The notes below the pieces were generated by a model that searched no databases, was not told the DNA's origin, and saw only the letters and a list, made by a program, of their open reading frames with translations. The position numbers were made by a program, and so were the translations under genes. From Rathayibacter sp. SD072 (GTDB lineage: Bacteria; Actinomycetota; Actinomycetes; Actinomycetales; Microbacteriaceae), in the NCBI RefSeq assembly GCF_017355185.1, contig NZ_JADILJ010000005.1, positions 61,844-125,843 on the forward strand: a stretch of 64,000 nucleotides of DNA, in the 5' to 3' direction. Shown in pieces: positions 18,632 through 26,789 of the stretch (position 1 is the first letter of the stretch; every line of letters starts with the position of its first letter).

Positions 18632-19156
18632 ATGCGCCGCCCCGCCGCCCTCCTCCTCGTCGCCGCCGTCGGCGTCCTGGCGGGCTGCTCGGGAGCGCCC
18701 GAGCCCGCGCCGAGCGCCTCGACCGCGATCAGCGGCACCCCGGTGCCCCTGACCTGCGAGGAGCTCGTGCCCTCCTCGGCCCTCACCGGTCTCTGGTCAG
18801 GATTCGCGCCCGACGACTCCGTCGAGCGGACGGACGTCTCGAACGAGATCGCGGGCTACGACGGTCTGGTCTGCGGATGGTCCGACGATGCGGGGGCGGA
18901 CTTCCAGGTGGCCGTGGCGCACCTCGACGTGTCGCTCATCGAAGCGCTCAAGAACGAGTTCTTCCGCACGAGCAACGCGGTCCCGACCTACGGCAAGCCG
19001 CCCGCGGTCGAGGGCTACTACGAGGTCGCGTCCGGCCGCGGAGTGGCGGATGTGCTGCTCGACGAGCACTGGATCGAGACCTCGAGCGCCTCGTTCATCG
19101 AGCCGGGCGATCCGGAGCCGCTCGTCCGCGCGGCGGTCGCCGCGATCGCCGGCTGA
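18632..19156 (+). CDS. Small secreted lipoprotein
   Basis: A 174-aa lipoprotein. The signal peptide [21 protein letters not shown] ends in an LAGC lipobox, with the lipidated Cys near residue 19. The mature protein has two further cysteines (LTCEELV and LVCGWSDD) that could form a disulfide. No family is recognised; the layout (short linker, then a ~140-residue globular domain) resembles many DUF-type actinobacterial lipoproteins. ATG 18632 is supported by the lipobox position and by a -10 box directly upstream. It converges with the transglutaminase-like gene. Confidence 0.75.
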   Translation: MRRPAALLLVAAVGVLAGCSGAPEPAPSASTAISGTPVPLTCEELVPSSALTGLWSGFAPDDSVERTDVSNEIAGYDGLVCGWSDDAGADFQVAVAHLDVSLIEALKNEFFRTSNAVPTYGKPPAVEGYYEVASGRGVADVLLDEHWIETSSASFIEPGDPEPLVRAAVAAIAG

Positions 19157-19164
19157 GCTCAGCC
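19151..19164. terminator. Palindrome joining two convergent stop codons
   Basis: GGCTGAGCTCAGCC is a perfect 14-bp palindrome containing the TGA of both convergent genes. It can act as a minimal bidirectional terminator, though it is too short to be sure. Confidence 0.35.
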
Positions 19165-19953
19165 CAGCCGGACGGGCGAGACGTGGTCGTCCTCGACGAC
19201 CTCGTCGCACTCGGCGTCGACGCTCATGCCCGTGAGGGAGAGGTCGGTCAGGTAGCTGCTGAGGAACGCGGTGTCGGCCGTGTCGCGGCCCGACGAGATC
19301 CGGAGCATCGAGCCGCGCGGAGCGAGCCGCGTCGCGTCGATCACGTGCCAGGCGCCACCAACCCAGGCCTCGGTGACGGCGTGGAAGTCGCGCGGCTCGA
19401 GGCCGGGGGCGTAGACGGCGGTGACGCGCGCCGGGATGTCGAGCGCGCGGAGGAGCCCCGCGCAGGTGTGCGCGAAGTCGCGGCACACGCCCTGCCCGCT
19501 CTCGATCACCTGGGCCGCTCCCCCGGTGGCCACCGTCGACCCGTAGACGTACGAGAGGTGCCCGTTGACCCACGCCTCGACCGCGGTGAGCGCCTCGAAG
19601 CCCTTGGCGCGCCCGAACTCGCGCCGCGCGATGCCGCCGAGCGCATCGGCCTCGGCGTAGCGGCTGGGCCGCAGGTACTCGACCAGCTCGAGCTCGCTCG
19701 GCTCGTCGGGAGCGCCCCGGCCGGTCACGCTCGCGCGGTACTCGACCCGCATCTCGCCCTTGTTGGCCTCGACCCGATGCACGCGGGCGCCGTGCCGTGC
19801 GGGGAACTCCCGAACGGGAAGCTCTTCGCCGTCGAGGCGGACCGAGAAGGAGTCGTCGAACGACTCGCCCGTCGCCGTCGCGGCCACGAGGAAGATCAGG
19901 TCGGTCGGCCCGTTCAGACGCAGGTCCATCGAGGCGGAGACGGTGCGCAGCAT
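19159..19953 (-). CDS. Transglutaminase-like protein
   Basis: A 264-aa cytoplasmic protein. An N-terminal beta-sandwich (residues ~10-90) precedes a transglutaminase core with an intact triad: C157 in GQGVCRDFAH, H191 in RDFHAVTEAW and D206 in VIDATRL. Actinobacterial homologues of this transglutaminase-like type are usually annotated as cysteine protease-like or peptidase; the substrate is unknown. GGAG lies only a few nt before ATG 19953, and MDLRL eight codons later is an alternative start. It is monocistronic and convergent with the lipoprotein. Confidence 0.8.
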   Translation of the reverse strand: MLRTVSASMDLRLNGPTDLIFLVAATATGESFDDSFSVRLDGEELPVREFPARHGARVHRVEANKGEMRVEYRASVTGRGAPDEPSELELVEYLRPSRYAEADALGGIARREFGRAKGFEALTAVEAWVNGHLSYVYGSTVATGGAAQVIESGQGVCRDFAHTCAGLLRALDIPARVTAVYAPGLEPRDFHAVTEAWVGGAWHVIDATRLAPRGSMLRISSGRDTADTAFLSSYLTDLSLTGMSVDAECDEVVEDDHVSPVRLG

Positions 19954-20014
19954 GGCTCCATCGTGGCACGTCGTGCGGCACGTTCCGGCGTCGGATCGGG
20001 CTCCGCCCGGGTGC

Positions 20015-20020
20015 TAATGT
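20015..20020 (+). promoter_or_regulatory. -10 box of tRNA-Arg
   Basis: TAATGT preceded by TGC (extended -10) lies 16 nt before the mature tRNA 5' end. Confidence 0.45.
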
Positions 20021-20035
20021 GGTCAGGCACTCCTG

Positions 20036-20107
20036 GCCCCCATAGCTCAGGGGATAGAGCACTGCCCTCCGGAGGCAGGGGCGTAGGTTCGAATCCTACT
20101 GGGGGCA
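20036..20107 (+). tRNA. tRNA-Arg (anticodon CCG)
   Basis: A full cloverleaf folds by hand. The 7-bp acceptor is GCCCCCA / TGGGGGC, the D stem GCTC / GAGC, the anticodon stem CTGCC / GGCAG with loop CTCCGGA (anticodon CCG), and the T stem GTAGG / CCTAC with loop TTCGAAT. The discriminator base is A. The 3' CCA is not encoded (ACT follows). It reads CGG codons. No duplicate of its 3' end is seen elsewhere in the window. Confidence 0.97.
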
Positions 20108-20148
20108 CTGTTTTCCTCCGTCAACGAAGCGAGCTGCTTCGGACGGCG

Positions 20149-20385
20149 TCAGGCCTCATGGAAGCTGTGGCGGCATTCGCAGTCAAGCGCGCTCAGCCCG
20201 GAATAGTCCTCCACAGGTACCCGACAGCATGCAAGACGAATCGAGAGCCTGAGGGCCCGCCGCACCTGGGCCTCGACCCGACCCATCGTCTCGAAAGGAT
20301 GGTCGCAGGACGGACATGCCGCCGGGGAGGAGCTGATAGGAACCGGAATCGGCGTCGCTGCCGAGATGTTGACGTGCGCTGTCAT
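20149..20385 (-). CDS. Small Cys-rich hypothetical protein
   Basis: A possible 78-aa protein. It contains a CPSC pair near the middle and a DCECRH pair near the C-terminus, a spacing compatible with a zinc ribbon. AGGG lies 8 nt before the ATG. No family is recognised. It lies in an otherwise empty patch between tRNA-Arg and the acyltransferase, and its composition is less GC-biased than the core. It could be chance or a decayed gene. Confidence 0.3.
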   Translation of the reverse strand: MTAHVNISAATPIPVPISSSPAACPSCDHPFETMGRVEAQVRRALRLSIRLACCRVPVEDYSGLSALDCECRHSFHEA

Positions 20386-20508
20386 GGCCGAACCCTGCCA
20401 TGCCGAGGTCCGCAGAGTGAACCCTCATCAGTAACGGATCGATAACCCTGGGGTGATGATTCGATCTGCCGAGGTGGCCTCGGACCGTTTGGGCGCGATC
20501 CTGAGCCG

Positions 20509-21603
20509 TCAGGCGGGCCCCGGTGCCGGGTCCGCAATCGATGTGTGGCTGATCCGTCTGCGCACGCGCTCCAGGGGCTTCTCCACTACGAGGTGCAGGC
20601 AATGCGCGAAGACAAGCGAGGCGAGCACGGCGAGCACCACTCCGGCGCCTCCTGGCACGAATGGGTGGACGACCTCGAGGAGCGGTCGATGGATCAGGTA
20701 GAGCGTGTAGGAGAGCACTCCGATGTACGCGACCGGACGCGCGTTCAGCATGCGGCCCACCCAACCGTCCGGCGCGGTGATGACAGCCACGAAGACCCCG
20801 AAGAGACTCAAGCTCTGAACGGTGTACCCCAGCGTCATTCCGAACCAATCAGGGGTTCTGCTCACACCGATGAAGATCGCAACCGAGATCAGTAGCAGCG
20901 GTAGCGCTACCCACGGTCTCCTCGTCACGATGCGGGTCTCGCCGTACATGGGATTGGCGGCGATCGCCATCACCGATCCCCAAAGAATCGCGTCCGCGCG
21001 AGTGTCGGTCGAAAGGTACAGCCTGTCCCACGACACACCGCTGGAGGACAGGTACACCCGCCATGCGGCGATCACCAGGCAGACCGCGGCAAGAAGGGCC
21101 GCCTGGTGCCGAGCTTTCGGCATGACGGATCGGAGGACCACGTAGACCAGGGGGAACAGTAGGTAGAAATGCTCCTCGACAGCTAGCGACCACAGTGCGT
21201 TCATAGCCGGCGGGAGTCCTTCGCGCCCCTGGAAGACGATGTAGTAGTTCGCCCAGAATGTGCTGGCGCTTGCGAGACCTGCCCCGGTGATGGTGTCGAC
21301 CAGAGCACCTGCAGCGACCAGCAGGAGAACGACCGCCAGAACGATGTAAAGGGGAGGGAAGATCCTGTAGACGCGTCGGAGGTAGAAGTCCTTCAGCGCG
21401 ATCCGGCCGGTACGCTCTGATTCCACTCTCATGAGGTGAGTGATCAGGTAGCCGCTCAGGAAGAAGAACAGGGTCACACCGATCGATCCCTTGACCGGAA
21501 TCGGCAGACCGGAATGGCCCCAGACGACCAGCACGATCGCGACAGCACGCAGACCGTTCAACGAGGGGATGCGTCCGGGGAGGAGACCGACCGGGTTCTG
21601 CAT
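20509..21603 (-). CDS. Acyltransferase family 3 (OafA-like)
   Basis: A 364-aa integral membrane O-acyltransferase with about ten helices. Family motifs are present in order: SLNGLRAVAIVLVVWGHSG with the catalytic His, LFFFLSGYLIT, the basic loop FYLRRVYRIFPPLY, ALWSLAVEEHFYLLFP and DTRADAILWG. Members O-acylate surface glycans, peptidoglycan or antibiotics; the target here is unknown. The gene stands alone. A TACGCT box 7 nt before ATG 21603 suggests a leaderless start. Its lower GC and isolation next to a tRNA hint at acquisition. Confidence 0.85.
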   Translation of the reverse strand: MQNPVGLLPGRIPSLNGLRAVAIVLVVWGHSGLPIPVKGSIGVTLFFFLSGYLITHLMRVESERTGRIALKDFYLRRVYRIFPPLYIVLAVVLLLVAAGALVDTITGAGLASASTFWANYYIVFQGREGLPPAMNALWSLAVEEHFYLLFPLVYVVLRSVMPKARHQAALLAAVCLVIAAWRVYLSSSGVSWDRLYLSTDTRADAILWGSVMAIAANPMYGETRIVTRRPWVALPLLLISVAIFIGVSRTPDWFGMTLGYTVQSLSLFGVFVAVITAPDGWVGRMLNARPVAYIGVLSYTLYLIHRPLLEVVHPFVPGGAGVVLAVLASLVFAHCLHLVVEKPLERVRRRISHTSIADPAPGPA

Positions 21604-21616
21604 GCCGATCAGCGTA
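21604..21616 (-). promoter_or_regulatory. Leaderless -10 box of the acyltransferase
   Basis: On the minus strand TACGCT (21616-21611) is followed by 7 nt and then ATG 21603. There is no ribosome site. Confidence 0.5.
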
Positions 21617-21701
21617 GCCAGTCCATGTTTCGGTCAGTCGACGGCACGACAAAGATCCGTTCGTTCCGCGTCAGGAGGAACAGTCGGATGCGGTGAAGAG
21701 G

Positions 21702-21848
21702 TCAGCGTCTCATTGCGGTTGCATCGCCGTCCACGGTCTGATCGACGCCCAGCGCCTTCCAGAGCTGCTGCGCACCGAACGGAGTGATCTGAGCCTCGAG
21801 GAGGAGCTCCGTGACCAGCGCCGATAGGCGGAGCTCGTGCGGCGTCAT
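21702..21848 (-). CDS. Possible 48-aa small protein
   Basis: The frame reads as a plausible small helical protein (start MTPHELRLSALVTELLLEA, end GDATAMRR), unlike the Arg/Ser-rich translations around it. No ribosome-binding site is evident and no family is recognised. It could also be the remnant of a longer gene, since the frame continues upstream with low-quality sequence. Confidence 0.3.
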   Translation of the reverse strand: MTPHELRLSALVTELLLEAQITPFGAQQLWKALGVDQTVDGDATAMRR

Positions 21849-22449
21849 GCACGTTGTCCGACGGCGATGGCTGGGATGAGAGGACGGCCATCGACTGCCT
21901 CGAGGACAGGCCGATGGGTGTGAAGACGGTGATTCAGGGTTGGTTCGAGCATCGATGCTCCTGGGTACAGCGCCGTGAACTCCGTCTGCACGGTCGGCTT
22001 CGGGTGCCGTTCGTCCACTCTGAGAGCGCCTATCGCTAATGTACCTTCGGTTCGCCCTCACGTCACCGTACGAAGACTGCAGATTTGCCGCGCTCGCACG
22101 GTGATCGGGCGACGACGACGACCAGGAAAATGCGGCGTGCAGCCCCGACTCCGCCGCGAGTGGCGGCAGGAGTTTGAGGCGCCTCTGAATTTTGCCCTAA
22201 AACCGCCCTCGCGACGTCGATCGATGGGCACCCGACGGGGTCCGGGTGGAGCGTCGGGGTTCCCGATAATTAGGCGGTTCTCGATAATCACCGGCCGTCC
22301 GCGAATGCCGAATCACTGTCCCTCAACATCCGCTTCACCCTTCCGGACGCGGGCGTCGGCATGCACCTCAGATAAGTCCTCGTTCTCGCCGAGGCGGCCT
22401 GAGCACAGCCTCGCCGTCACCGCTCCCACCCTGAACATCCCTCGAATCG
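21849..22449. other. Gene-free region upstream of the two-component operon
   Basis: About 600 bases with no credible coding frame and a locally lower GC content. It contains a direct repeat GGTTC(C/T)CGATAAT at 22259-22271 and 22277-22289, 18 bp apart, and AT-richer stretches near 22190. It may be regulatory DNA or the residue of an old insertion. Confidence 0.5.
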
Positions 22450-22496
22450 CTCTCAGGAACCGCCGTTCCTGAGAGCCGAGCCGTAGGGTGATCGGC
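22450..22496 (+). promoter_or_regulatory. Promoter and palindromic operator of the two-component operon
   Basis: A perfect 11-bp inverted repeat (CTCTCAGGAAC, 4-nt spacer, GTTCCTGAGAG) occupies 22450-22475. TAGGGT follows at 22484-22489 and GTG 22497 comes 7 nt later. The palindrome covers the expected -35 position, so a bound protein would directly affect RNA polymerase. Confidence 0.6.
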
Positions 22497-23171
22497 GTGA
22501 AGATCCTTGTCGTGGAAGACGATCCGGCCATGGGCGAAGCTCTCGTGGGAGGCCTCGGCGACGCCGGCTACGAAGCCGTGCTCACCACGAACGGGGTGGA
22601 CGCGCTCGTCGCGTTCACGAACGCCGAGTTCTCGGCGGCCATCGTCGATGTGATGCTGCCTGCGATGTCGGGCTTCGAGATCTGCCGCCGCATCCGCGAG
22701 CTCGGCCGGTCGACTCCGATCATGCTGCTCACCGCCCGGGACGCGATCGAGGACCGGGTGTTCGGCCTCGACGCGGGCGCCGACGACTACCTCACCAAGC
22801 CGTTCGCGTTCACCGAGCTCAACGCCCGGCTGCGCGCGCTGCTGCGCCGCAGCCCGTCGCTGATGTCGACGTCGATCGAGGTCGGCCGCATCACCGTCGA
22901 CGGCTCGAGCATCAGGCGCACCGCCGACGGCAGCCGCATCCACGTCAGCCCGAAGGAGCTCGAGCTCCTGAAGCTCCTCATCACCCCGGTCGGCTCGGTC
23001 GTCACGCGCCAGCGCATCCTGTCCGAGATCTGGGGCGGCGGCGAGATCGTCGACAACAACATCGTCGACCAGTACGTCAGCTACCTCCGCAAGAAGCTGC
23101 CGACGGAGGAGACCGGAGTCGGCATCGTGACGGTGCGCGGCAAGGGCTACTTCCTCCGCCCGGTCGAGTAG
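22497..23171 (+). CDS. OmpR-family response regulator
   Basis: A 224-aa two-component response regulator. The receiver domain has the acidic pair E7/D8-D9, phospho-acceptor D51 in AAIVDVMLP, and K101 in DDYLTKPF. The C-terminal winged helix (residues ~128-224) has PKELELLKLLI, VVTRQRILSEIWGGG and the terminal hairpin VTVRGKGYFLRP. GTG 22497 is favoured over GTG 22488 because TAGGGT lies exactly 7 nt before it. Two bases separate it from the histidine kinase gene. It probably regulates its own promoter; targets are unknown. Confidence 0.93.
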   Translation: MKILVVEDDPAMGEALVGGLGDAGYEAVLTTNGVDALVAFTNAEFSAAIVDVMLPAMSGFEICRRIRELGRSTPIMLLTARDAIEDRVFGLDAGADDYLTKPFAFTELNARLRALLRRSPSLMSTSIEVGRITVDGSSIRRTADGSRIHVSPKELELLKLLITPVGSVVTRQRILSEIWGGGEIVDNNIVDQYVSYLRKKLPTEETGVGIVTVRGKGYFLRPVE

Positions 23172-23173
23172 CC

Positions 23174-24592
23174 GTGACCGCACCGGCGCAGCCCGCGGGC
23201 CCTCGCCAGACCGCCCTCTCGATCCGTGCGCGCATCACGATCGGCAGCGTGGCCGTCGCCACGGTGCTCTTCGCTCTCGCGGCGCTCCTCTTCTACCAGG
23301 TCGTGTCGGGGATCGTGGAGCGCAGCGAGCGCACCATCCTGACCTCGATCGAGGACGAGATCCGCCGCGACATCTCAGCGGGGAACGTGCCGCGCGCCCA
23401 GGGCTCCTCCACCGGACAGCTCTACTTCGCTCTCGACCCCGACCGCGCGGTGAGCGCGACGACCATGCCGACCGCCCTCGGCGACGCCGTCGTCGACGAT
23501 CTGCGCGAGACGGGCGCCGACGCGACCGCCCGCTACACGAACATCACGACGGGCAGCACGAGCTACCTCGTCCGCGTGGCCGCGGTCGACGACGACGGAG
23601 CGACGTGGTCGGTCGTCACCGCGCGCGACCAGGCCGCCTCTCAGCTGGTCCTCGACGACTTCGCGCACGTGCTCGTCTACGCCGCGATCTTCCTCGTCGT
23701 GACCTTCGGCCTCGCCTCGTGGATCCTGACCGGCACTGCACTGGCTCCGGTGCGGCGGATGCGCGCCCGGGCCGACGAGATCGCGGCCGACCCGGGTCAG
23801 GGTGATCAGCTGCCCGTCGTCGGCACGCGGGACGAGATCGACGAGCTGGCCGAGACGCTCAACGCGTTCCTGCAGAAGCAGACCGCCTCCCTCGCCCGCG
23901 AGAAGCAGATGGTGTCGGATGCAAGCCACGAGCTGCGGACACCCCTCGCCGCGCTCTCGGCGCAGCTCGAGATCGCGCACCACCGCGTCGATGATGCCGC
24001 CGCGGTCGATCGGGTCATTCTGGACGCGCGCAAGAGCGTCGACCGCCTCGTGCGCCTCGCCTCGGCACTGCTCGACATCTCGCGGATCGAGAGCAGGTCG
24101 GTGCGACCGACGTCCGCCTTCGCCGATCTCGTCGACGAGCTGGTCGGCGCGGTCGACCGCACCCGGCTCCTCGCCTCGGAGTCGGACGTCGAGATCGACT
24201 ACGAGATCGACGAGCGGGAGCCCGCCCGCCTCTACGGAGTCGCGGCGCAGGACTTCGGGCGCGTGATCGACAACCTGGTCCGGAACGCGATCCAGGCGCT
24301 GCCCCGCGGCGGGATGGTCGTCGCAGCGCTCTCGCAGCAGGACGGACGGCTGCTCCTGTCGGTGTCGGACGACGGGCCGGGCATGCCGGACGAGTTCATC
24401 CCGGTGGCGTTCGACCGGTTCTCGCGGCCCGACGACTCCCGCACCCTCGCGTCGGGCGGCAGCGGCCTCGGGCTCGCCCTCGTGCACACGACGGTGCTCT
24501 CGGCGGGCGGCACGGTGGGGCTGCGGAACCGTGAGCCGCACGGGCTGGTCGTGGAGATCGTGCTGCCGCCGGTGGGGTCGGCGGCGAAGTAG
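23174..24592 (+). CDS. Sensor histidine kinase
   Basis: A 472-aa membrane kinase. Helix 1 (residues ~25-48) and helix 2 (~165-190) flank a ~115-residue extracytoplasmic sensor with no recognised fold. A HAMP linker follows (TALAPVRRMRARADEIAA), then the HisKA H-box DASHELRTPLAAL with the phospho-His, and a HATPase domain with the N-box NLVRNAIQALPRGG, DDGPGMPD and SGLGLALV. All catalytic motifs are intact. It is the cognate partner of the regulator immediately upstream. The GTG start follows that gene's stop by 2 nt. Confidence 0.93.
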   Translation: MTAPAQPAGPRQTALSIRARITIGSVAVATVLFALAALLFYQVVSGIVERSERTILTSIEDEIRRDISAGNVPRAQGSSTGQLYFALDPDRAVSATTMPTALGDAVVDDLRETGADATARYTNITTGSTSYLVRVAAVDDDGATWSVVTARDQAASQLVLDDFAHVLVYAAIFLVVTFGLASWILTGTALAPVRRMRARADEIAADPGQGDQLPVVGTRDEIDELAETLNAFLQKQTASLAREKQMVSDASHELRTPLAALSAQLEIAHHRVDDAAAVDRVILDARKSVDRLVRLASALLDISRIESRSVRPTSAFADLVDELVGAVDRTRLLASESDVEIDYEIDEREPARLYGVAAQDFGRVIDNLVRNAIQALPRGGMVVAALSQQDGRLLLSVSDDGPGMPDEFIPVAFDRFSRPDDSRTLASGGSGLGLALVHTTVLSAGGTVGLRNREPHGLVVEIVLPPVGSAAK

Positions 24593-24602
24593 AGGCGCCT
24601 CC

Positions 24603-24641
24603 TGCTGACCGAGTAGCCCTCAGCGCGAGCGTCTCGAGATC
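24603..24641 (-). repeat. Dispersed hairpin repeat, copy 2 (degenerate)
   Basis: An inverted-orientation copy of the family at 8484 with several substitutions in both flanks. It sits head-to-tail against copy 3 after the histidine kinase. Confidence 0.6.
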
Positions 24642-24661
24642 CGCAGCACCCGCAGGCGCGG

Positions 24662-24698
24662 GGTCTCGATACGCACCTGCGGGGCTGCTCGACCAGCA
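24662..24698 (+). repeat. Dispersed hairpin repeat, copy 3
   Basis: GGTCTCGATAC flank, imperfect internal stem (gcacc-tgc-ggggc), then GCTCGACCAGCA flank. Confidence 0.75.
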
Positions 24699-24713
24699 AG
24701 GGAGGGGGACGAT

Positions 24714-24743
24714 GAACGCCCCCGGCCGGAGCCGGGGGCGTTC
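24714..24743 (-). terminator. Terminator of the GSP17M-like gene
   Basis: A perfect 13-bp stem (GAACGCCCCCGGC / GCCGGGGGCGTTC) with a CGGA loop lies 8 nt past the stop codon at 24752. It has no U tract, as is common at this GC content. Confidence 0.7.
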
Positions 24744-24751
24744 GAGGTGGA

Positions 24752-25327
24752 TCAGCGCTGGTCGTCCTCGGGGCGGACGGGCACCGGGTCGCCGGCGTTG
24801 GCAGGCGGCGGGGCCCAGCTCGCCTGAGGCGCCTCGGCGGCGGCGCCCTGCCCGTCGAGCAGGTTGCGGCCGCGGTTCACGACCTCGGGGTCGGCGAGCA
24901 CGGAGTAGCTGGTCGCGATGACCTGCATCGTCGACGTGAAGTCGCGGCGCCGGCGGTTGACCGCGTACGACGCGAGGCCGAACAGCATGCCGAAACCGGC
25001 GCCGAGCAGCACGGCCGCGATCAGGAACGAGAACTGCGTGGTCGGGGAGAAGATGATCAGGAGCAGGCCCAGGAAGATTCCGAACCAGGCTCCGGAGGCG
25101 GCTCCCGCCAGCGCCACGCGCCCCCAGGTGAGCTTGCCGGTGACGCGCTCGACGCTCTTGAGCTCGTTGCCGATGATCGCGAGCTGCTTCACCGGGAAGT
25201 CGGCACGGGCCAGCACGTCGACGGCGGCCTGCGCCTCCTGGTACGTGTCGAAGGTCGCGAGGATCTCGCCGCGCGGGATGGTCGGGAAGACCGCCTTGCG
25301 GCCGTTGAACGGCGTCTGCTGAGTCAC
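24752..25327 (-). CDS. GSP17M-like membrane protein
   Basis: A 191-aa protein. The N-terminal domain (residues ~18-60) reads EILATFDTYQEAQAAVDVLARADFPV, the pattern of the general-stress-protein 17M (YflT-like) domain. Two hydrophobic helices follow (~75-100 and ~108-130), with a Gly/Ala-rich small-residue turn like glycine-zipper proteins, then a Pro/Ala-rich tail. Function is not known. GTG 25327 (VTQQTPF) gives the family-typical N-terminus. It is divergent from the MgtE-N/CBS gene with ~115 bp between starts. Confidence 0.75.
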   Translation of the reverse strand: MTQQTPFNGRKAVFPTIPRGEILATFDTYQEAQAAVDVLARADFPVKQLAIIGNELKSVERVTGKLTWGRVALAGAASGAWFGIFLGLLLIIFSPTTQFSFLIAAVLLGAGFGMLFGLASYAVNRRRRDFTSTMQVIATSYSVLADPEVVNRGRNLLDGQGAAAEAPQASWAPPPANAGDPVPVRPEDDQR

Positions 25328-25429
25328 CCGCTCAGACTGGCACAGGGGTCTTGGAGGACTCTGGGCGGCGATGGTGAGCACGCCGAACGTCGGTCGGGAA
25401 CGCTCGGCGGACATCCCGGTGGGCGGCAC

Positions 25430-25442
25430 TAGGTTTGTAGCC
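25430..25442 (+). promoter_or_regulatory. Leaderless -10 box of the MgtE-N/CBS operon
   Basis: TAGGTT at 25430-25435 lies 7 nt before GTG 25443. There is no ribosome site. Confidence 0.5.
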
Positions 25443-26789
25443 GTGAGTTCCGCCAGAGTCTTCGTCGCGCGCTTGGTCGGATGCACCGTCTTCGACCCCG
25501 CCGGCGACCGCGTCGGCAAGGTCCGCGACGTGCTCCTGGTCTACCGCCAGAACGATCCGCCCCGCGTCGTCGGGCTCGTCGTCGAGATCCCCGGACGCCG
25601 CCGCGTGTTCGTGTCGATCGGACGCGTCACGAGCATCGGCAGCGGCCAGATCATCACCACCGGTCTGATCAACGTGCGCCGCTTCGAGCAGCGCGGCGGC
25701 GAGGTCCGCGTCATCGCCGAGCTGCTCGGCCGCCGCATGACGTTCGTCGACGGATCCGGCGACGCCGTCGTCGAGGATGTCGCGATCGAGGAGGTCGGAC
25801 CCGGGGAGTGGCAGCTCGCGCAGCTGTTCGTCCGCCGTCCCAAGACGAGCCCCTCCCCCTTCGCCAAGGGAGCGACCGCGTTCGCCGGCTGGCGCGAGGT
25901 CCGCGAGACCGTCTCGGGAGAGGCGCAGTCGGCCGAGCAGTACGTCGCGAGCCTCGCCGAGCTCAAGCCCGCCGACCTCGCGAGCACCCTGCTCGACCTG
26001 CCGACCCAGCGCATGCTCGAGGTCGCGGGCGAGCTCTCGGACGACCGCCTGGCGGACGTTCTCGAGGAGATGCCCGAGAGCGAGCAGGTCGAGATCCTCG
26101 GTCAGCTCGACGACGACCGCGCCGCCGACGTGCTCGACCAGATGCAGCCCGACGACGCGGCCGACCTGATCGCCCAGCTCTCGGACGAGCGCGGCGAGGC
26201 CCTCCTGGGCCTGATGGAGCCGGAGGAGGCGGACGACGTCCGCATGCTCCTCAGCTACGCACCCGAGTCTGCCGGCGGCCTGATGACGACCGAGCCGATC
26301 ATCGTGTCGTCCGAGGCGACCGTGGCCGAGGGCCTCGCCCTCATCCGCCGTCACGAGCTCGCTCCCGCCCTCGGAGCCGCGGTCTGCGTCACCCTGCCGC
26401 CGTACGAGCCGCCGACCGGCCGCTTCCTCGGCATGGTGCACTTCCAGCGGATGCTCCGCTACCCGCCGCACGAGCGCCTGGGCACCCTGCTCGATCAGAG
26501 CTTCGACCCGATCACGCCGGACACGTCCGCCGCCGAGGTCGCCCGCATCCTCGCGAGCTACAACCTCGTGTCGGTGCCCGTGGTCGACGAGACGCACCGG
26601 CTGGTCGGCGTCGTCACCATCGACGACGTGCTCGACTACCTGCTCCCCGAAGACTGGCGCAGCCACGACGGCGACGACGAACCCCGCTCACCGGTGAGCA
26701 CGACCACGCGGGGCATCCCGCTGGTGCCGCCGCCCGCGAAGGCGGCGAACGGCGGACGACGACGAGGATGGAGGGGCGCGCGTGGCTAA
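25443..26789 (+). CDS. Soluble MgtE-N / PRC-barrel / CBS protein
   Basis: A 448-aa protein. An N-terminal PRC-barrel-like region (residues ~1-130; ARLVGCTVFDPAGDRVGKVRD) is followed by an MgtE intracellular N-domain of repeated helices (AELKPADLASTLLDLP to EEADDVRMLLSYAPESAGGLM) and a CBS pair ending at VTIDDVLDYLLPEDW. In real MgtE channels this N+CBS part senses cytoplasmic Mg2+ and is followed by five membrane helices; here the protein ends in a disordered basic tail with no channel. It may be a Mg2+ or nucleotide sensor acting on a separate membrane partner. The downstream DUF1003 gene overlaps it by 8 nt. Confidence 0.85.
   Translation: MSSARVFVARLVGCTVFDPAGDRVGKVRDVLLVYRQNDPPRVVGLVVEIPGRRRVFVSIGRVTSIGSGQIITTGLINVRRFEQRGGEVRVIAELLGRRMTFVDGSGDAVVEDVAIEEVGPGEWQLAQLFVRRPKTSPSPFAKGATAFAGWREVRETVSGEAQSAEQYVASLAELKPADLASTLLDLPTQRMLEVAGELSDDRLADVLEEMPESEQVEILGQLDDDRAADVLDQMQPDDAADLIAQLSDERGEALLGLMEPEEADDVRMLLSYAPESAGGLMTTEPIIVSSEATVAEGLALIRRHELAPALGAAVCVTLPPYEPPTGRFLGMVHFQRMLRYPPHERLGTLLDQSFDPITPDTSAAEVARILASYNLVSVPVVDETHRLVGVVTIDDVLDYLLPEDWRSHDGDDEPRSPVSTTTRGIPLVPPPAKAANGGRRRGWRGARG

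Noticed and set aside
20036..22490. Prophage or integrative element at tRNA-Arg
   Set aside because: No integrase, no phage genes and no second copy of the tRNA 3' end are visible.
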